Assembly (NCBI RefSeq): GCF_027887165.1
Contig: NC_077232.1
Span: 12,788,255 to 12,852,254 of the forward strand
Direction: 5' to 3'
Source: Monodelphis domestica
Taxonomy: Eukaryota > Chordata > Mammalia > Didelphimorphia > Didelphidae
Length of the DNA stretch: 64,000 bases
The first letter of the stretch is position 1, and every line of letters begins with the position of its first letter. Below the pieces are notes generated by a model that saw only the letters and a list, made by a program, of their open reading frames with translations, was not told where the DNA came from and made no database searches. Position numbers and translations under genes: made by a program. Shown here piece by piece: positions 10,860 to 24,000 of this stretch.

Positions 10860-11235
10860 CAACAGTGTAAAGAACCTGGAGTCAGGAAGAGGTGAATTGG
10901 GTCTGGCTACAGATACTTACTAGGGATGTAACTTTAGGTAAATGACTTCATCTCTCTCTGCCTCAGGATGTTTGCTTGTCAAAAGAAGAGAATAATGATA
11001 CTTACCCCTAAGGGTTACTGTGAGGATAAAATGGGATGCTTGCAGAGTTCTTTGCAAACTTTAAAGTGCTACATCATTGCTATCTATTATATTCCTCATT
11101 TTATAAGGGGAGCAAAATGTGGCTGAGGGGTGAAATGATTTGCCACCATCACCATGCAATGAGTAGATTTCAGGGATTGAATTCAAACCCAGAACTTCCT
11201 CATTTCAGGTCACAAATTCCATAAATATCGCCATC
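10860..11235 (+). repeat. MIR/THER-type SINE
   Basis: Contains 'agtcaggaagaggtgaattg', the 'tctctgcctcag' and 'aaaatgggatgcttgcaga' tail stretches of this class. Possibly two overlapping copies. Confidence 0.55.
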
Positions 11236-11248
11236 ATTCATTCAATTA

Positions 11249-11410
11249 AGATTTTGGGGGCAGTGAGTTGACTCAGTGGATTGAGAACCACGCCTGGTAA
11301 CAGGAGTTTTGGGGCTCAAATTCAGGCTCACATACTTACTATGTGACCTTGGGGAAATCATTTCTTTTTCTGCTTTTCTCAGTTTCCTCACTTGTTACAG
11401 TAGTGCTATA
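11249..11410 (+). repeat. diverged tRNA-derived SINE
   Basis: Starts 'gggggcagtgagttgactc' and keeps 'gtgaccttggggaaatca'. The 3' part is missing and an AT-rich stretch to about 11620 follows. Confidence 0.65.
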
Positions 11411-11619
11411 TTGTAATCTATAATCTATATAATAAATTATAACACATCACATAATATATAATTATAACTGGGTTATATTCTATAATACATAAAAATTTTA
11501 TAACACACATTTGTTACATACTATACAATTATAACAGTGCTGTGAAAATAGCACCTCTTTGATTATTGTGAAGATCAAGAGACATGATAATTTAAAAATG
11601 GTTTTAAATTATAAATAAT

Positions 11620-12129
11620 GGGTAACTTGTAAAGCACAGTGCCTGGCATTGTATAAATCTTACCTGAAGCTAACTGCTGGGATGGAACCCAAGTCTTAAC
11701 AGGTTTATTGACTTACCCACAGGGCTTGCAACCGAGGTGCTCTGGCTCCAACATCAGGGAGGTTTTTCTTATTCTGTGTTGATTCAGGTAGAAGGCTAAG
11801 GCTGAACAGGATGAATTCTCCAGAACCAGCCACCTAAAGTTCTTGAGAAGCAACTGTATCATAGTTCAATGGAGGATGTGGGGATGTTGTGCTTTGCTCA
11901 GGGAATAGTATGAGCAGGGTACAGATGGGGAAAGGCTGAGGGCTGTGTGCATAGGATAATAGAACTAGAAATCAAAGAGAAGCCAGAGTCTTCCAGTTCA
12001 ACATCTTCCATCACTCTCAATTTATAGAATGAACCGAGACCGCAGGGGGATAGATATACAACTTCCCAAGTTCACAGAGGGTGAGAATGCTAGAACTAGG
12101 ATTTGACACAAATTCTTCTGACTTAGAAT
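11620..12129. other. intergenic sequence with one MIR remnant
   Basis: A minus-oriented MIR-like stretch lies at about 11950-12120. Nothing else is recognised. Confidence 0.45.
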
Positions 12130-12823
12130 TGTGAATCTTAAAAACTGCTCAGACTGTACTTTAGAAGATTTCATTAAGCTATTCCCCATTTTTAACAATG
12201 GAGGTACTTGATCAAGAATGTATTGAGAACTTTTAAAATTACTCCACCCTACTCAGACAGTGCCTTAGGGGAAGATAAAGTTGTAAACTCCTGATTGAAC
12301 AATTAAAGTCCCTAACTCATACCTTATAGTAAAGCTAGAACCATAAGGTGGTATATTTTTATATCTAATACAAAAAGGTGCTAAGTACCTATAAAGGTTA
12401 AATTAATCACTAAAAGGTCAAGCAACTTACAAAAGGTGAGCTTAACAAAGAGGTGTGAAGTACTCAGAGGATGTAATCTAACTAGAGAAGGTGAGAACAA
12501 AAGAAGATGAGAACTAAGAATGGGCAGTCCTGGAAAAAAGCATCTACTGTGAATGGTAGATGTGAAAATTTAGGGAAGGTGACATAAGAGAAAATTTCTT
12601 TAAAAGGAAGGGCATTTTTGATTTTGGGTAGTTGAAGTTACTTGGAATTCGGTGTTGAAGTGAGGACATTTTGAATGGAGTTCACAATTGAATTCAGTGT
12701 GGAGTTAGACTCTGAACTCAGTTCAGGAGATACAGTGGAAGACTGGAGCTTTCTTGGAGATGATCTTGTGGTGAGTGATAAAGACTGACTTGCTCTCCCT
12801 TAGGCCCTTTTCTACTGCTTGGC

Positions 12824-12904
<81 letters not shown>

Positions 12905-13057
12905 TCTCTCTCTCCTTCCCTTCATTCCTTCATTTATATTAATTAAAATCTCCATAAATCCCCCACCTGACTTGGGTATTTTTCATATTTGACAATTTCC
13001 TATGGTGACCACTTATTTAGATTTTAAGTCAAAACATTAAAATTTATCTTTACCAGT
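12130..13057 (+). mobile_element. LTR of the gammaretrovirus-like family, with long (TC)n
   Basis: Start TGTGAATCTTAAAAACTG aligns with the LTR starts at 51323 and 56974. The stretch 'ggttaaattaatcac' matches 40268. It ends near 'ttaattaaaatctccat', 'ctgacttgggtatttt' and 'ggtgaccactta' as other copies do. A (TC)n run of about 88 bases (12827-12914) has expanded inside it. What follows ('gtttggccaaaacc') may be the start of lost internal sequence. Borders approximate. Confidence 0.65.
12827..12914 (+). repeat. (TC)n microsatellite
   Basis: Nearly pure dinucleotide run within the LTR. Confidence 0.98.
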
Positions 13058-13788
13058 TTGGCCAAAACCTTTAGAGTTTTGGCATTTACAGTTTTTAACA
13101 TTCACAGAATTTAGAACCTTTTCTAGTGAGCCATATGGAGAGCAGAGATTAGTCTGGTTTGGCAGGAATATGAGATGGGAGTGTGAGACAAGTCATGAAG
13201 TGTGGGTTGGAGCCAGATGAAATTCACTCCCAAAACTGAACAGGGTCATAGCCCATATTTCTTTGTCTCTCTGAAATCATCATCCTCCATATGGCAGGCG
13301 TTCAGCAAATGGAGACAATGACACAAAGAACATCTACAAATTTTTGGATTTCATTACAGCAAGCTTGGTTGTCTTTGGTTGCCCAAGAATTTTACTGTAT
13401 TGAATGTGGCTTGAAATTCATCGACCATTGGATGGTTCTTAGATATCTTTGTGGCGGGTTGAGATTTTTTTTCCCCATGAAGATATTCATCCTATAATAC
13501 AATTCTAGGGAAGGACATTCAAAATGCTGCCATTCTATGAAGGTAGAATCCACATCTGTTTTGCCCTAAGAATGCCTGAGATTTCTTCATCTTCAGTTTC
13601 TCTGGCTGAAGAGTTGAAGTAATAGAAGTCTATGGAGAGACTTAGATTGTGAAATCCTCTGCTGCCCTTTGAGGGGAGTGGTGGCGGCTCCTCTGATGTT
13701 TCCCAAGAGATAAGAGTAGATGCCCATCATCAGGGGATGCCCATCATCATATGGTGTACACGAGTGTAATGAAATGTTATTTTTTTAT
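13058..13788. other. no gene recognised
   Basis: Downstream of the MS4A8-like gene and the LTR. The frame at 13291-13497 has no recognisable domain. Confidence 0.5.
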
Positions 13789-13985
13789 GGGGGAGGTAGG
13801 TGGCTCAGTGCATTCAGAGTCAGACCATGACACAAATGGTCCTGTGTTCAAATCTGGTCTCACATAAATCCTAGTTGTGTGGCCCTGGACAAGTCACTTA
13901 ACCCCCATTGCTTAGTGCTTATTGCTCTTCTGTCTTGGAATCAATACACAATATTGATTCTAAGGCAGAAGATAAGGGTTTAAAC
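13789..13985 (+). repeat. tRNA-derived marsupial SINE
   Basis: Head 'gaggtaggtggctcagtg', B box 'tgttcaaatct', body 'gacaagtcacttaaccc' and the 'ttggaatcaatacacaat' end. Confidence 0.9.
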
Positions 13986-14412
13986 TATAATTATGCCATA
14001 ATAAATTGTAGACAAACAGCACTGCCAAAAAACAATGCCTTCAACAATACAAGTCGTTGGAAAACTAATGTCAGAACAAGTGAATTTGAATACCACAGGA
14101 TTAAAAGGCCAAACTTGGTCCTAACAAAGAGATAGAAGACCCTTCCCCCTACTCTTCTTTGCAGAAGATAAAACACTATCATATCCATTTTTTACATGAT
14201 GTTGAAATGAATAAATCTTTATTGCTGTATTTTAAGATAAGGATTAATAGCAATTTTCTCCAGTATGCCTTCCCCACCCTCAGTGTTATCTCATTTACCA
14301 GGAATTTTTTAGTAGAAAAAGCACAAAGGAAAGGAAAGGAAGAAACCAGCAAAAATGTTCAACACAATACACGTCGTCCATCTCTGCAAAGGTAAACTGG
14401 TCTTTCCCCTCT

Positions 14413-14425
14413 TTTATTCTTTATT
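14413..14425 (-). promoter_or_regulatory. candidate polyadenylation signals of the MS4A8-like gene
   Basis: Two overlapping-spaced AATAAA hexamers on the minus strand (14420-14425 and 14413-14418) lie about 530 bases past the stop codon. They are the first clear hexamers downstream, but a GT-rich downstream element was not verified, so the 3' end is only a suggestion. Confidence 0.35.
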
Positions 14426-14950
14426 ACCTTTTTTCCCTTCTCCTTTTTATTCTTCATTTTTGGAAGAGGGGGAAAAAGTAGGAACACACCGGGAAGTTAT
14501 AGAACAATAAAAGGTATGAATAACATGTTTTTAAACCAAAAGGGATATGAGCTATTTTTTAAAAATCAAAACAAGAAATTTCCCAGAGGTCACCTCAGAT
14601 CAATGTCCCTTATCCTTGGAATAAATACACATATAAACCATCTAGCAAGTTAAGTCTCTCAAAATCACATGGAGTCATTTCCCCATCATTATGGAGGAAA
14701 AGAGAGAAGGAAAATTTGTCTGAGAACTCAGTGGAGGAGGACAGCAGGGGAGGCTGCCCAGCAATCTATACAAGCTTGGTTCATCTTTGGCCCTTGGTCC
14801 AAAGGCCAAACTGAGGTACCCCAACCAGGACACACATGGGGGAGAAAACCACATTCATCAGATCAGCAGGAAAGATGGAAATTGGTGGGAGAATTCAGGA
14901 GAGCTGGGGAGGTGGCATTTCTTCCAGGCAAAGTTTTCCCTTAGGCTGCA

Positions 14951-15058
14951 TTATTGTTGACTGTTGACCTCATTTGAATAAACTAAAGAATTGACTGCTG
15001 GTTGAGGGATGCCCATTGGAGGTGCCACGTGAGCAGGTACAGCCACAGCCACAGCCAC
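14951..15058 (-). CDS. MS4A8: MS4A8-like terminal coding exon 6
   Basis: Encodes residues 208-242 and the TAA stop. Acceptor CTCAATTTCAG follows a long pyrimidine tract only 152 bases past exon 5. The exon begins with three copies of GTGGCT, giving VAVAVAV directly at the splice site, then PAHVAPPMGIPQP and a Ser/Asn/Gln end. The Pro-rich tail and the Asn/Gln|Val junction agree with the MS4A8 C-terminal exon, but the tail itself is poorly conserved in this family. Confidence 0.85.
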   Translation of the reverse strand: MAVAVAVPAHVAPPMGIPQPAVNSLVYSNEVNSQQ

Positions 15059-18000
15059 CTGAAATTGAGAAAAAGGAAGGAATGATAGGTGGTCTCCTTT
15101 ACACAATGGGTGGTCCTTGTAGATCTTTTTCTTGGTTACTCTAAGGACTAAGAAAAGGAAAAGCAGAAGAAATCACTGCTGAGACTGAGAGAACCCCAGG
15201 ACTCACTCACCTGGTTAGTCTGGGAGGAGACCACTTGGCACCCAGCATGAGAGCTTATGGAGCTGATAATAAGCTCCAGGACAGAAAAGAGGAATAACAC
15301 AGCTGAGATCCCCACTCCTGAGGCCTGAAAGGAGAAAAATTTAGTGAGCAATATATTGGAGGGGCCCAATATATACAATTTTTACTTCCAGAAAAACAAA
15401 CATTACCCCTCTCTGGCCTCTCTCATTTCTCTCCAGGTTCTTCTTCTTTAAAGAAAGAAAACCATACAGGCTAGGAAATTGGAGTCAAGGGACTTCTGCA
15501 GGGTCACACAGCTAGGAAGAGTCTGAGGTCACATATGAACCCAGGTCTTCTCAACTCTAGAAGCTGTCTCTCAATCTCCTGAGCCACCTAGAGGCCCCGT
15601 TCTCCAGGTTTTAAAGGCAATATGGTGCCTCTGAAGAGCTGTATGGCATAGTGGATAGTGTTCAGCTTAGAGTCAGGAAGCATCTACAATGAATAGCACC
15701 AACTTCCCAGGGTTGTTCTGAGGATCAAATGAAGTAATAATGGCAAAGTTCTTGGTACAGTGCTGGGCACAGTGAGCACTATAGACATCTTAGCTACTAC
15801 CTGCTGCTTCCTAGCAGGTAGGAAACTGAGTCTTAGAAAGGTTAAAAGTGATTTACTTTATTTATAGCTGTGCTCTTTGTGGTGGAAAAAAATTAGAAAA
15901 TGAGGAGATGCCCCTCATTGGGGAATGGTTGCACAAATTGTGGTATATGTTGCTGATGTGACTATTGTGCTCAAAGGAAAAATGAACTGGAGGGATTCCA
16001 TGTGAACTGGAACAACCTCTAGGAATTGATGCAGAGCGAAAGGAGCAGAACCAGGAGCACCTTATACACAAAGGTTGATACATTGTGGCACAAATGAATG
16101 TAATAGACTTCTACTAGCAGAAATGCAATGATCCAGGACAATTCTGAGGGATTTATGAGAAAGAACACTATCCATATCCAGAGGGAGAACTGTGGGAGCA
16201 GAAATTCAGAAGAAAAACAACTGCTTGATCACATGGGTCGATGGGGATATGATTGGGGATGTAGACTGTAAACAATCACCCAAATAATAATATGGAACTA
16301 GGTCTTGATCAATGAAACATGTGGAATTGCTCATTGGATATGGGAGGGAGGTGCAAGAAGGGGAGGGAAAGAGCATGAATGATATAACCATGGAAAAATA
16401 TTCTAAATTAATTTAATAAAATTTTTCAAATCATAAAAAAGTGATCTACTTGGAGTCGTGTCCCTGGTTCATGGCTATATTGGAATGGAACCCAGGTAGT
16501 CTGGCCCAGGGAAAGGACTTGCTCAGGTTCACAGTGGTGAGTGAGCAACTGAGTCAGGAGCTGAGTTAGGATTCAAACCCAGGTTCTCTGACTCCAACTC
16601 CAGGGTTCTTGTCCTTGGATAAAACTGGGTCTCAATTTCCCTTTCTGTAAATGGGAGGGGTTAGATAAGGTGGTGGTACAGTTTAGGAATTCTTTTCCAT
16701 TTTTATATCATAGATCCCTCAAGATCAATTTTTAAAATTTCCCCAATACACAAGGTGACAAAGGAAACCAATCATATTGGAACTAGTTTACTAGTTATTA
16801 TAAATATTTTAATTATGAATTAAATATTTTTAAAAGCAAGTTCATAAACCCCACGTTAAGATTCCTTGGTCGAGTGAGGCTGGATTTGGAGGCAAAAGCT
16901 TATGTTGTTAAAACTGGCATCTACCCTTCACTGCCTCTGTGTCTTTGGGCAAGTCCCTAGAAAATGCTGGCACTAGGCAGTATAGTGGAGAATGCTGGAT
17001 TTCAAGCAAGAAAGACCTGAGTTCAAATCCTATTTCAGATAGTAGCTGTGTGATCTTGGATGAGGCTTTTAACTTCCATTTCCTCATCTCTAAAATGAGT
17101 ATAATAATGACACCTACTCTGCCAGATTGTTGTGAAGATGAAATGAGATAATATTTTTAAGCACTTCTCAAATCTTCTGGCACTAATTAAATGGTACATA
17201 ACAGGACTATTAAAGGGGTTAGACTGGCTGGCTTCTAAATTTTCTCAAAATGTTACATCTATGGTCCTTAAATTATAAGATGATTTGAAGGGGGGGGGAA
17301 CCCTGGGAACCTGAGCTTTGGGGGCTCTTGGCCTTTCTTCCCCAAACTTTTCTGCCTATGGGGGCAAAAGATTTCCTAGGCGCTGATACTTTCTCCAGAA
17401 AGCATAAATGGCACATGAGGAGGACCCTGCTAGTGGGCTGGAGCTCCTCTCTCTTGTGAATAGTCCTTTTCACTGTTCTGCAATAGAATCAACCACTGAA
17501 AACCTCATCTGCCCTGGAAAGGAACTGTTCCTTCTTTTCTCTCTGGGTAAATGAGAGGCAGCCCTGGGGCAGGCTGTTTGGTGTTGGGTGGGCAATCAGA
17601 CAGCAGGCCTTGACTGTCCCTTTAGCTTGACTACTAACCAGCCATATCAACACCCACAACTTCTATTGAACCCACTGCTTTGCACTCCTCAGGGGATTTC
17701 TGCAACACAGATTTGTCAGCACCTGTATCTAAGAGACAATCATAAGCTTCTGTTCCTATTTTTAGGGTTACACGGGGTCTGTGGTATTCTCTGGAGAATG
17801 GACAAGTATCACAGGAGCTAACACACTAGCATCAGAAAAACTCAAATATTGTTCCTGTTCTTCATTCTCTAATTCTTCATTGATTTCTCCTTCACTAATT
17901 TCCCATGTTTTTAAAATCTCTGTAATTTTCATTAATTTTTATTTCATTGCCCATACTTCCTAGTCCATTTTCTCCATATACTATATTTTTAACTGCACAG

Positions 18001-21000
18001 GCCTTAGCACACCTTCATAATGCAGTTGCACCTTTTTGCATATGAAGTTTTTGGGAATTCCCACCATCCACTTGGGAATATTTTGGACGATCACCTGCTT
18101 TGATATATTCTTGCATGGCATTCAGGTCTGTAGCTTGTTGTGAATTATGGTAGCATCCAGTATCAAAATAATTTAGGTAGTTTGGTCTCCCATACTGGAA
18201 TGCATTATTAAATCCATTATTAAATACATAATTTCTATATCCATTTTGCCCGAATCCATTAAAAGTATTACCTCTGTTTCCCCTGAAGCTTTGTCCAAAG
18301 AATTGTCCCCTAAATCTGCATTCTCTCATGAGATGACCAGGTCTGTTACAAAGAAAACATCTTGGGGGTTGTCTGTATTGTCTGGGGTTGTATTTATTTC
18401 TAGGTTGTCTATAAGTTCTTAGTACAGCTACTGTTTTTTTTTTCCCTGCACTTCATTGGATTTCAGTTTTTGTTTAAACTCTCTGATTTCTTTGGTTAAC
18501 TTATTAATTATATTATTTTTCTCTTATGATTGCCTATATTTCTCATCTTGGAAAACATAGTTAGCAATTCTAATTTCATCAAGACCCATGTCAAAGCAAT
18601 TTGGACAGTTACTCCAAAAATAATTTTGGGCCACAGGGCATGCATTTTTTTATAAACTTCCTGTGAATGTAATTTACATTCTCACCTGTTAAAGTATCCA
18701 ACCCAAACCATTTTTCTGCACAGTGAATAATTTTATTGAGGAAAGTGAAGGTAGTCTCTCCCACTTCATGCTTTAGGCACTCAAATTTAGACCAGGTTTC
18801 TGGGGGTCTGGAATTTTGCTTCAAAGTTTCAATTATTGCCTCCCTGGTTGTAGTTAAGTCGCTGTACTCCACAAAAGAGTTATATTCCCAGGCAGGATAC
18901 TCAGCTGGCCAATTAGCAATTTGGGGGTTATTATTAGTGTCCTGTATAATCTGCTGTTTCTCCCTTTTTGTCAATGATTCATCCATAAGGACGTCAAAGT
19001 CCAAATAAGAATTGTAAAGCTCAATTAAGTGCTTGAACTACTTTACAACACCCATGGGTTCTTCTTCATATGATGGAGTATTTTTTGCAAAACTGTCTAT
19101 ATCTGCTTGTGTAAACTTGTGGCACATGAGATTCACTATACCATACTTTGGGGACACTATAGGAACCTCCCTTAAAGGGAACATGTGAGCTTGTTTGCTT
19201 TTTAATGCTTCAGTTTCCATTTCTAATTTGGTTAGATTATCTGATTTAGTTGCATCCTCTAATTTAGCCACATCACGTTCTTTAGTTTCTGTCATTGTCC
19301 CTTTAGCCTTGAGTAATTCCTCATATTGAGTTTGCATTCTATCTAATTTACTATCTAGATTTTACTTTTAACCTTAGGTCTCTCTTTACAGTAGTTTTCT
19401 TGATGCTTTTAAATGTTTAAACACAGCTGCCAAAGGTTAGATCATCATATAAAAGGACATGATAAATGATAGTAGCACAGAGAAATAAGAGATTAATTAT
19501 AGGAGTGTCAATGAGAATATTGGCATTAGAAAGTCACAGGCAAGTACATTTTGTATATATTCCTGTACAATAGTGAAAATAAGAGAAGTCATATCTAATA
19601 GAGAAAACCCCATGGTGATTTTATGTAGCTATTTCACCAGGTTTTCTGAGAGTACAGAGTCTTTGTAGCAAGTTGACTGGGAGATGGATTTTGTAGCCAC
19701 CTAAAGTTAAATTCACTGTTACCACAGCTCACAGTGAAACTCAGTTTTAGCTGCTTCCACAGACCCTCTGCTGAGATAACTATTCCAACTGCCCAAATTG
19801 ACAGTTGGACCCTTAAAATCAGACAGTTCAGTTCTTAGTCCTATTTAGCTTGCCAAACTGTAAAAATAAATTGGTGAGTTAAAAAAGTAAAATATTTAGA
19901 TGGAAAACCTGTTCAATATAGGTTCAAAACTGTTCGGATACTTTTGATAGAAGTAATCAAATGTATTTTCAGTGATGAGGTGAAGCTCAAATGCCAACTT
20001 CCCTTCAGGGCCAGGTGCAAGGATGCTAAAGAGACTCTTATTATAAAAATAAAATATTTATTGAAATATATAGGGATAAACAAAGATTTCTAATTCTAAG
20101 GGATTGTAAATCCACCCAAATAAACTCTCTGGTTCTGTAAGGAACCTCTTCTCCTGTGATTCACAGGAGCTACACAACTGTTCTCTGATCTGACTAATCC
20201 AAATTTATACTATCTAAATAAAAACTACTGCTATTATCCTCATAAATCTTAACTTTGCCTTCAAATTATAAAATAGCAAATGCTAGCTGGTTGAGTCTCA
20301 ATAAGAATCAAGTTAGGACTCTGTGCCTTAACAGATTGAGAGTCCCAACCAAAGACCAGGTTTTTCTTTGGTCTTCTCAGAGTTAAATCAATCTATATGA
20401 ATTGCAATAGATAGACAATAGTGTTTCCCAATTTGGGAAGGGAATACACTGAACTCCTTCAGGTCCCTTAGATAGAGAGAGAGGTAAAGATGTTACTTCC
20501 TCCAGCCCTGAGAGAGTCTCTGAGAGTGTCTCTGCCAACTACAAGAGAGAGTAATTGACACAGAAAAAAGGTTATGACTATCAGCAATTGAAAGTAACAC
20601 GCTCTCTCAGCTCTGCTTTAAACTCCAATTCTTTCTCAAGCAGCCACTCTACTTCTTATCTCTAAACTAATAAAACAATACCTATTTTCTAACATCATCC
20701 TTGAAGTGAGCAGTCAGACAGCAGGCCTTGGCTATCTCTGGGTTGGCTACTAGCCAGCCATATCAACTTGGATAAGCAATTTCTCTTGGGACACAATGTC
20801 ACCCTCTACAGAGGGAAGGGGTTGGACAAGATTACTTCTCAGGTCAGATCTCTTCCAGCCTTGATTCTGGGCCCCATGCCATTCAGAGGGCTCCCCCAAC
20901 ACTGACATTCTCTGTTCTGAGAACTATCCCAACGCTGCCATTCTCTGGGTGAAGGTCCCAGTTCCAGTGTTCTATTCTCTTTCTTCGGAAAACCCTTCCA

Positions 21001-24000
21001 TTCTAATTGTCTAAATCAAACCAGAAGAGATATAGGAGAGTCTTAAAAGGAGAATGTGGGAGGGAGAGGCAAGTAGCCTGCTAAATAGCAATATTTTGAA
21101 GAGGTTTAGTGACTTAGTTGGAAAGGAAACAGTTTAGAAATCACTTCTGTAATGTCCTAGTTCATGTGGAGGGAAATAGTGCCAGGGGACCAGCCATCCT
21201 GATGGACTTTATGACAATTAGTTCCTGTCAAAGCTATAGTGTTTTGAGAAAATCTTGGTACTGTGATATAGGAAAAAACAGACGCTGCCTGGTGGGGGCA
21301 GCTGATTGAGGAGCAGTGAAGAGGGAGCAAGAGGATTCTGGGGAAAAAACTGAGAGCTGAGAGAATTCTGGGCAACTGCTTCACTTCCAGCCTAGGAAGG
21401 ATACTGTGAGGAGGGTTTCCTGAGGGTCAGAGAAATATCTGAAGCTAGGAGGACAAAGAACCTGATTCCTACCTTCCTATATACCCGTCTCCAGCTAGAA
21501 AATCCTTCACAACCCCCTTAATTTGTCTCCCACCACTCCAGATTGACAAGGAGGCAGTTGGCGTCTGTGGCAGAGCCAATCTGCCCTCTCCTTTGGGTTT
21601 CCCCCTTTTTACCTTTCCCTGGATAGATCACAGAAACTTTAGGTTAAGATAGGGTACTATAAAGATTATAGAAGCAGCTTGTGGGGGCGGGGGGGAGGCT
21701 TGAGGCACAAAGCCTCTGACCGAGGACTTTTGATTCCCAACCACTGCAGAATAAACCTATTTGGGATTCCTATCCCTCCATCCTGCTCCCAGATCCCTCC
21801 TACCCTCATTTCCTCATCTCTTAAAGTAAATTTCAGTTCCTATTAGTTTGAATTTGGTTGGGTTTTCTTGAGAAGTTAGAGGTTGGGGGTGTTAGGAACA
21901 AGATGAAAGGTGAAATCTTGTTTCATCTGTGACAAGCAAAGATCCAGCTTGTCACTGTGCTCTTAGGGAAGGGATTAAAAACAAAACCCTTACCCTTGAA
22001 AGGACCGTCTGGGATTCAACATCTTTCCCAGTGGTTGAGCCCACATTCAAAGCCTCAAGGATATAGTTTGTAGTGTATCCTTGGGCAGAGAGAGAGAGAC
22101 AGATTCCTTCTGTCTCTCTCTCTGAGCAAGCCAAAGCTCTAAGGTCAGTTAAACTTGGGGAAGGAGAGACAGCCATTTTCCTCAGGTCTTCAATTTCCCT
22201 CACATCCCTTTCCTTCCCATCTCCCTTCATCCTCTCACTGGAGAAACACACCATACCAGTGGGTTAAACCTGTTCACCCCTCTCCATTAGTAAGAGAGGA
22301 GAGTTCTCTTCCCATTTTGCTCATCGTTTACAATACTCACCACCCCTGGATAGTAGGTGAGGCCAACGTCAATTCTATAATATCTTCCCGAATTGATACC
22401 GAGATCTGCGACTAGAAGGATGACACCCACAGCTGAGATGATGGCACTGACAATATTTGACCCCAAACTTCCTTTTGTCTGAAAAAAATGCAAAGGGGGT
22501 CATGGGAAAAGAGAATTAGGATGTATGAAAGAAGAGCATGTGGGTGAAATTTAGCAGGATTGTTGTTCAAGGACCAATGGTGTCACAGAGTAACGTCTTG
22601 ACTTGCAAGTGAATTAGATTTAAGTGAGGCAGTTACACAAAGTCATCAGCTTCACTCTCTCTTGCAGAATCATCAAAGTCCAGTAGCAAGACAAAAGTCA
22701 GAATGACTGGGGGTGGTCTGGAGTCAGTGGATGAGTGTGACATCTTTGAAGTCTAACCAAACTCCAAACTCTCCATAGCACCAGCTTCAGCCACCTTCAT
22801 GGCCCTTGGAACAAATTGCTTTCATCTACCCCTTACACCAGGGGAAGACTTCACATGCCTGGGGTAGCTGGTATCCCTGACTCATCAGCTAGTTTGAGCC
22901 CTATTGGTTACCCTCAATGTGCTTTAGCCTGCCTCCTATGATGGTTTTATGGGTTATGGTCACTGAACATGCCACATCTTTTTGGAACCACAGGTGAGGT
23001 GGACACCAAAGTTAGCTGAAAAGGGCCCAGGAAGCCTTCTTCCCAGAAGTGCTAGTCTTCTCTAAGTACCCTGTACACTCTAACAGGGGGAAAGCCAATG
23101 AGGTGCCTGCATCCAGGTCAATATAGTGATCCCTCAGAGCTGGGGAGGAGTGGGGGAGCACCAGGCTACCTAAGAGGGCTTGAATAAACCCAGGTTGGAA
23201 AGGGAACAGGTCTAAATTTCCTTTCAAATCATCAGTGGGATCTGGCCCCCCAAGTGATTGCTTCCTTTCTAACCTGGGTTGATACCGTTTTCTAAAATAG
23301 ATAGGTAGATAGATAGATAAATGGGGATAGGCTAGGAAAGACTTGATTTATCATCTTGAACAAAAAGTATCTTGGGGATTGGTTGAATTTTAAAGATCCA
23401 TGTGAGTCCAAAGAGTGACATGGGAGCCTTACATGCCAATACTAATCTTAAATTGAACTGAGAGGGATCATGCCCAGAATGAGGGAGGTGACAGTCCCAG
23501 TGTTCTTCTCCCTAAGATCTGTGCTGTTAGGTCCAGCCCTGGGTGCTGGGAAAGGCTTTGAGAATCTTTAGCAGGTCTGGAGAAGAGCAACCAGCATGAT
23601 GTTGTGATTGAGGATGCTTTCAAATGACCATTGGTTGTAGGAACTCTAACCTCGGTTGGGACAGGTTATCTTATTCAAACATTTGAAAAGTTCACATATG
23701 CCAGAGAGATTAACCTTGTTCTATTTGGCCCTCAAGGGCAGAACTTTGAGTGACAGATGCAGTTGCATGGAGATTGACTTTGTCTCCATTTAAGGAAAAC
23801 TTGTGTCTTAATTCAAATGGACTCCCATGAGAAGTAGAGGATTGAGGGCAACTTGCCAGGCCTTACACTCTTCTGCCTTGGAGCCAATACAGAAGGTTGA
23901 ATCTGAGACAGAAGAGAAGGGTTTGGAAAAAAAGATAAAGGATTGCATCTCCCTCAAGATTTCCCAGTGGAAACTGGATGGTCCTCCTTGGGGATATCGA

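Noticed and set aside
9000-14900. A duplicated MS4A exon 1 matching 31073-31258
   Set aside because: Nothing resembling the PPYPNNQSQ segment or the GEVFG donor was seen, and the A/B homology ends at about 10617.
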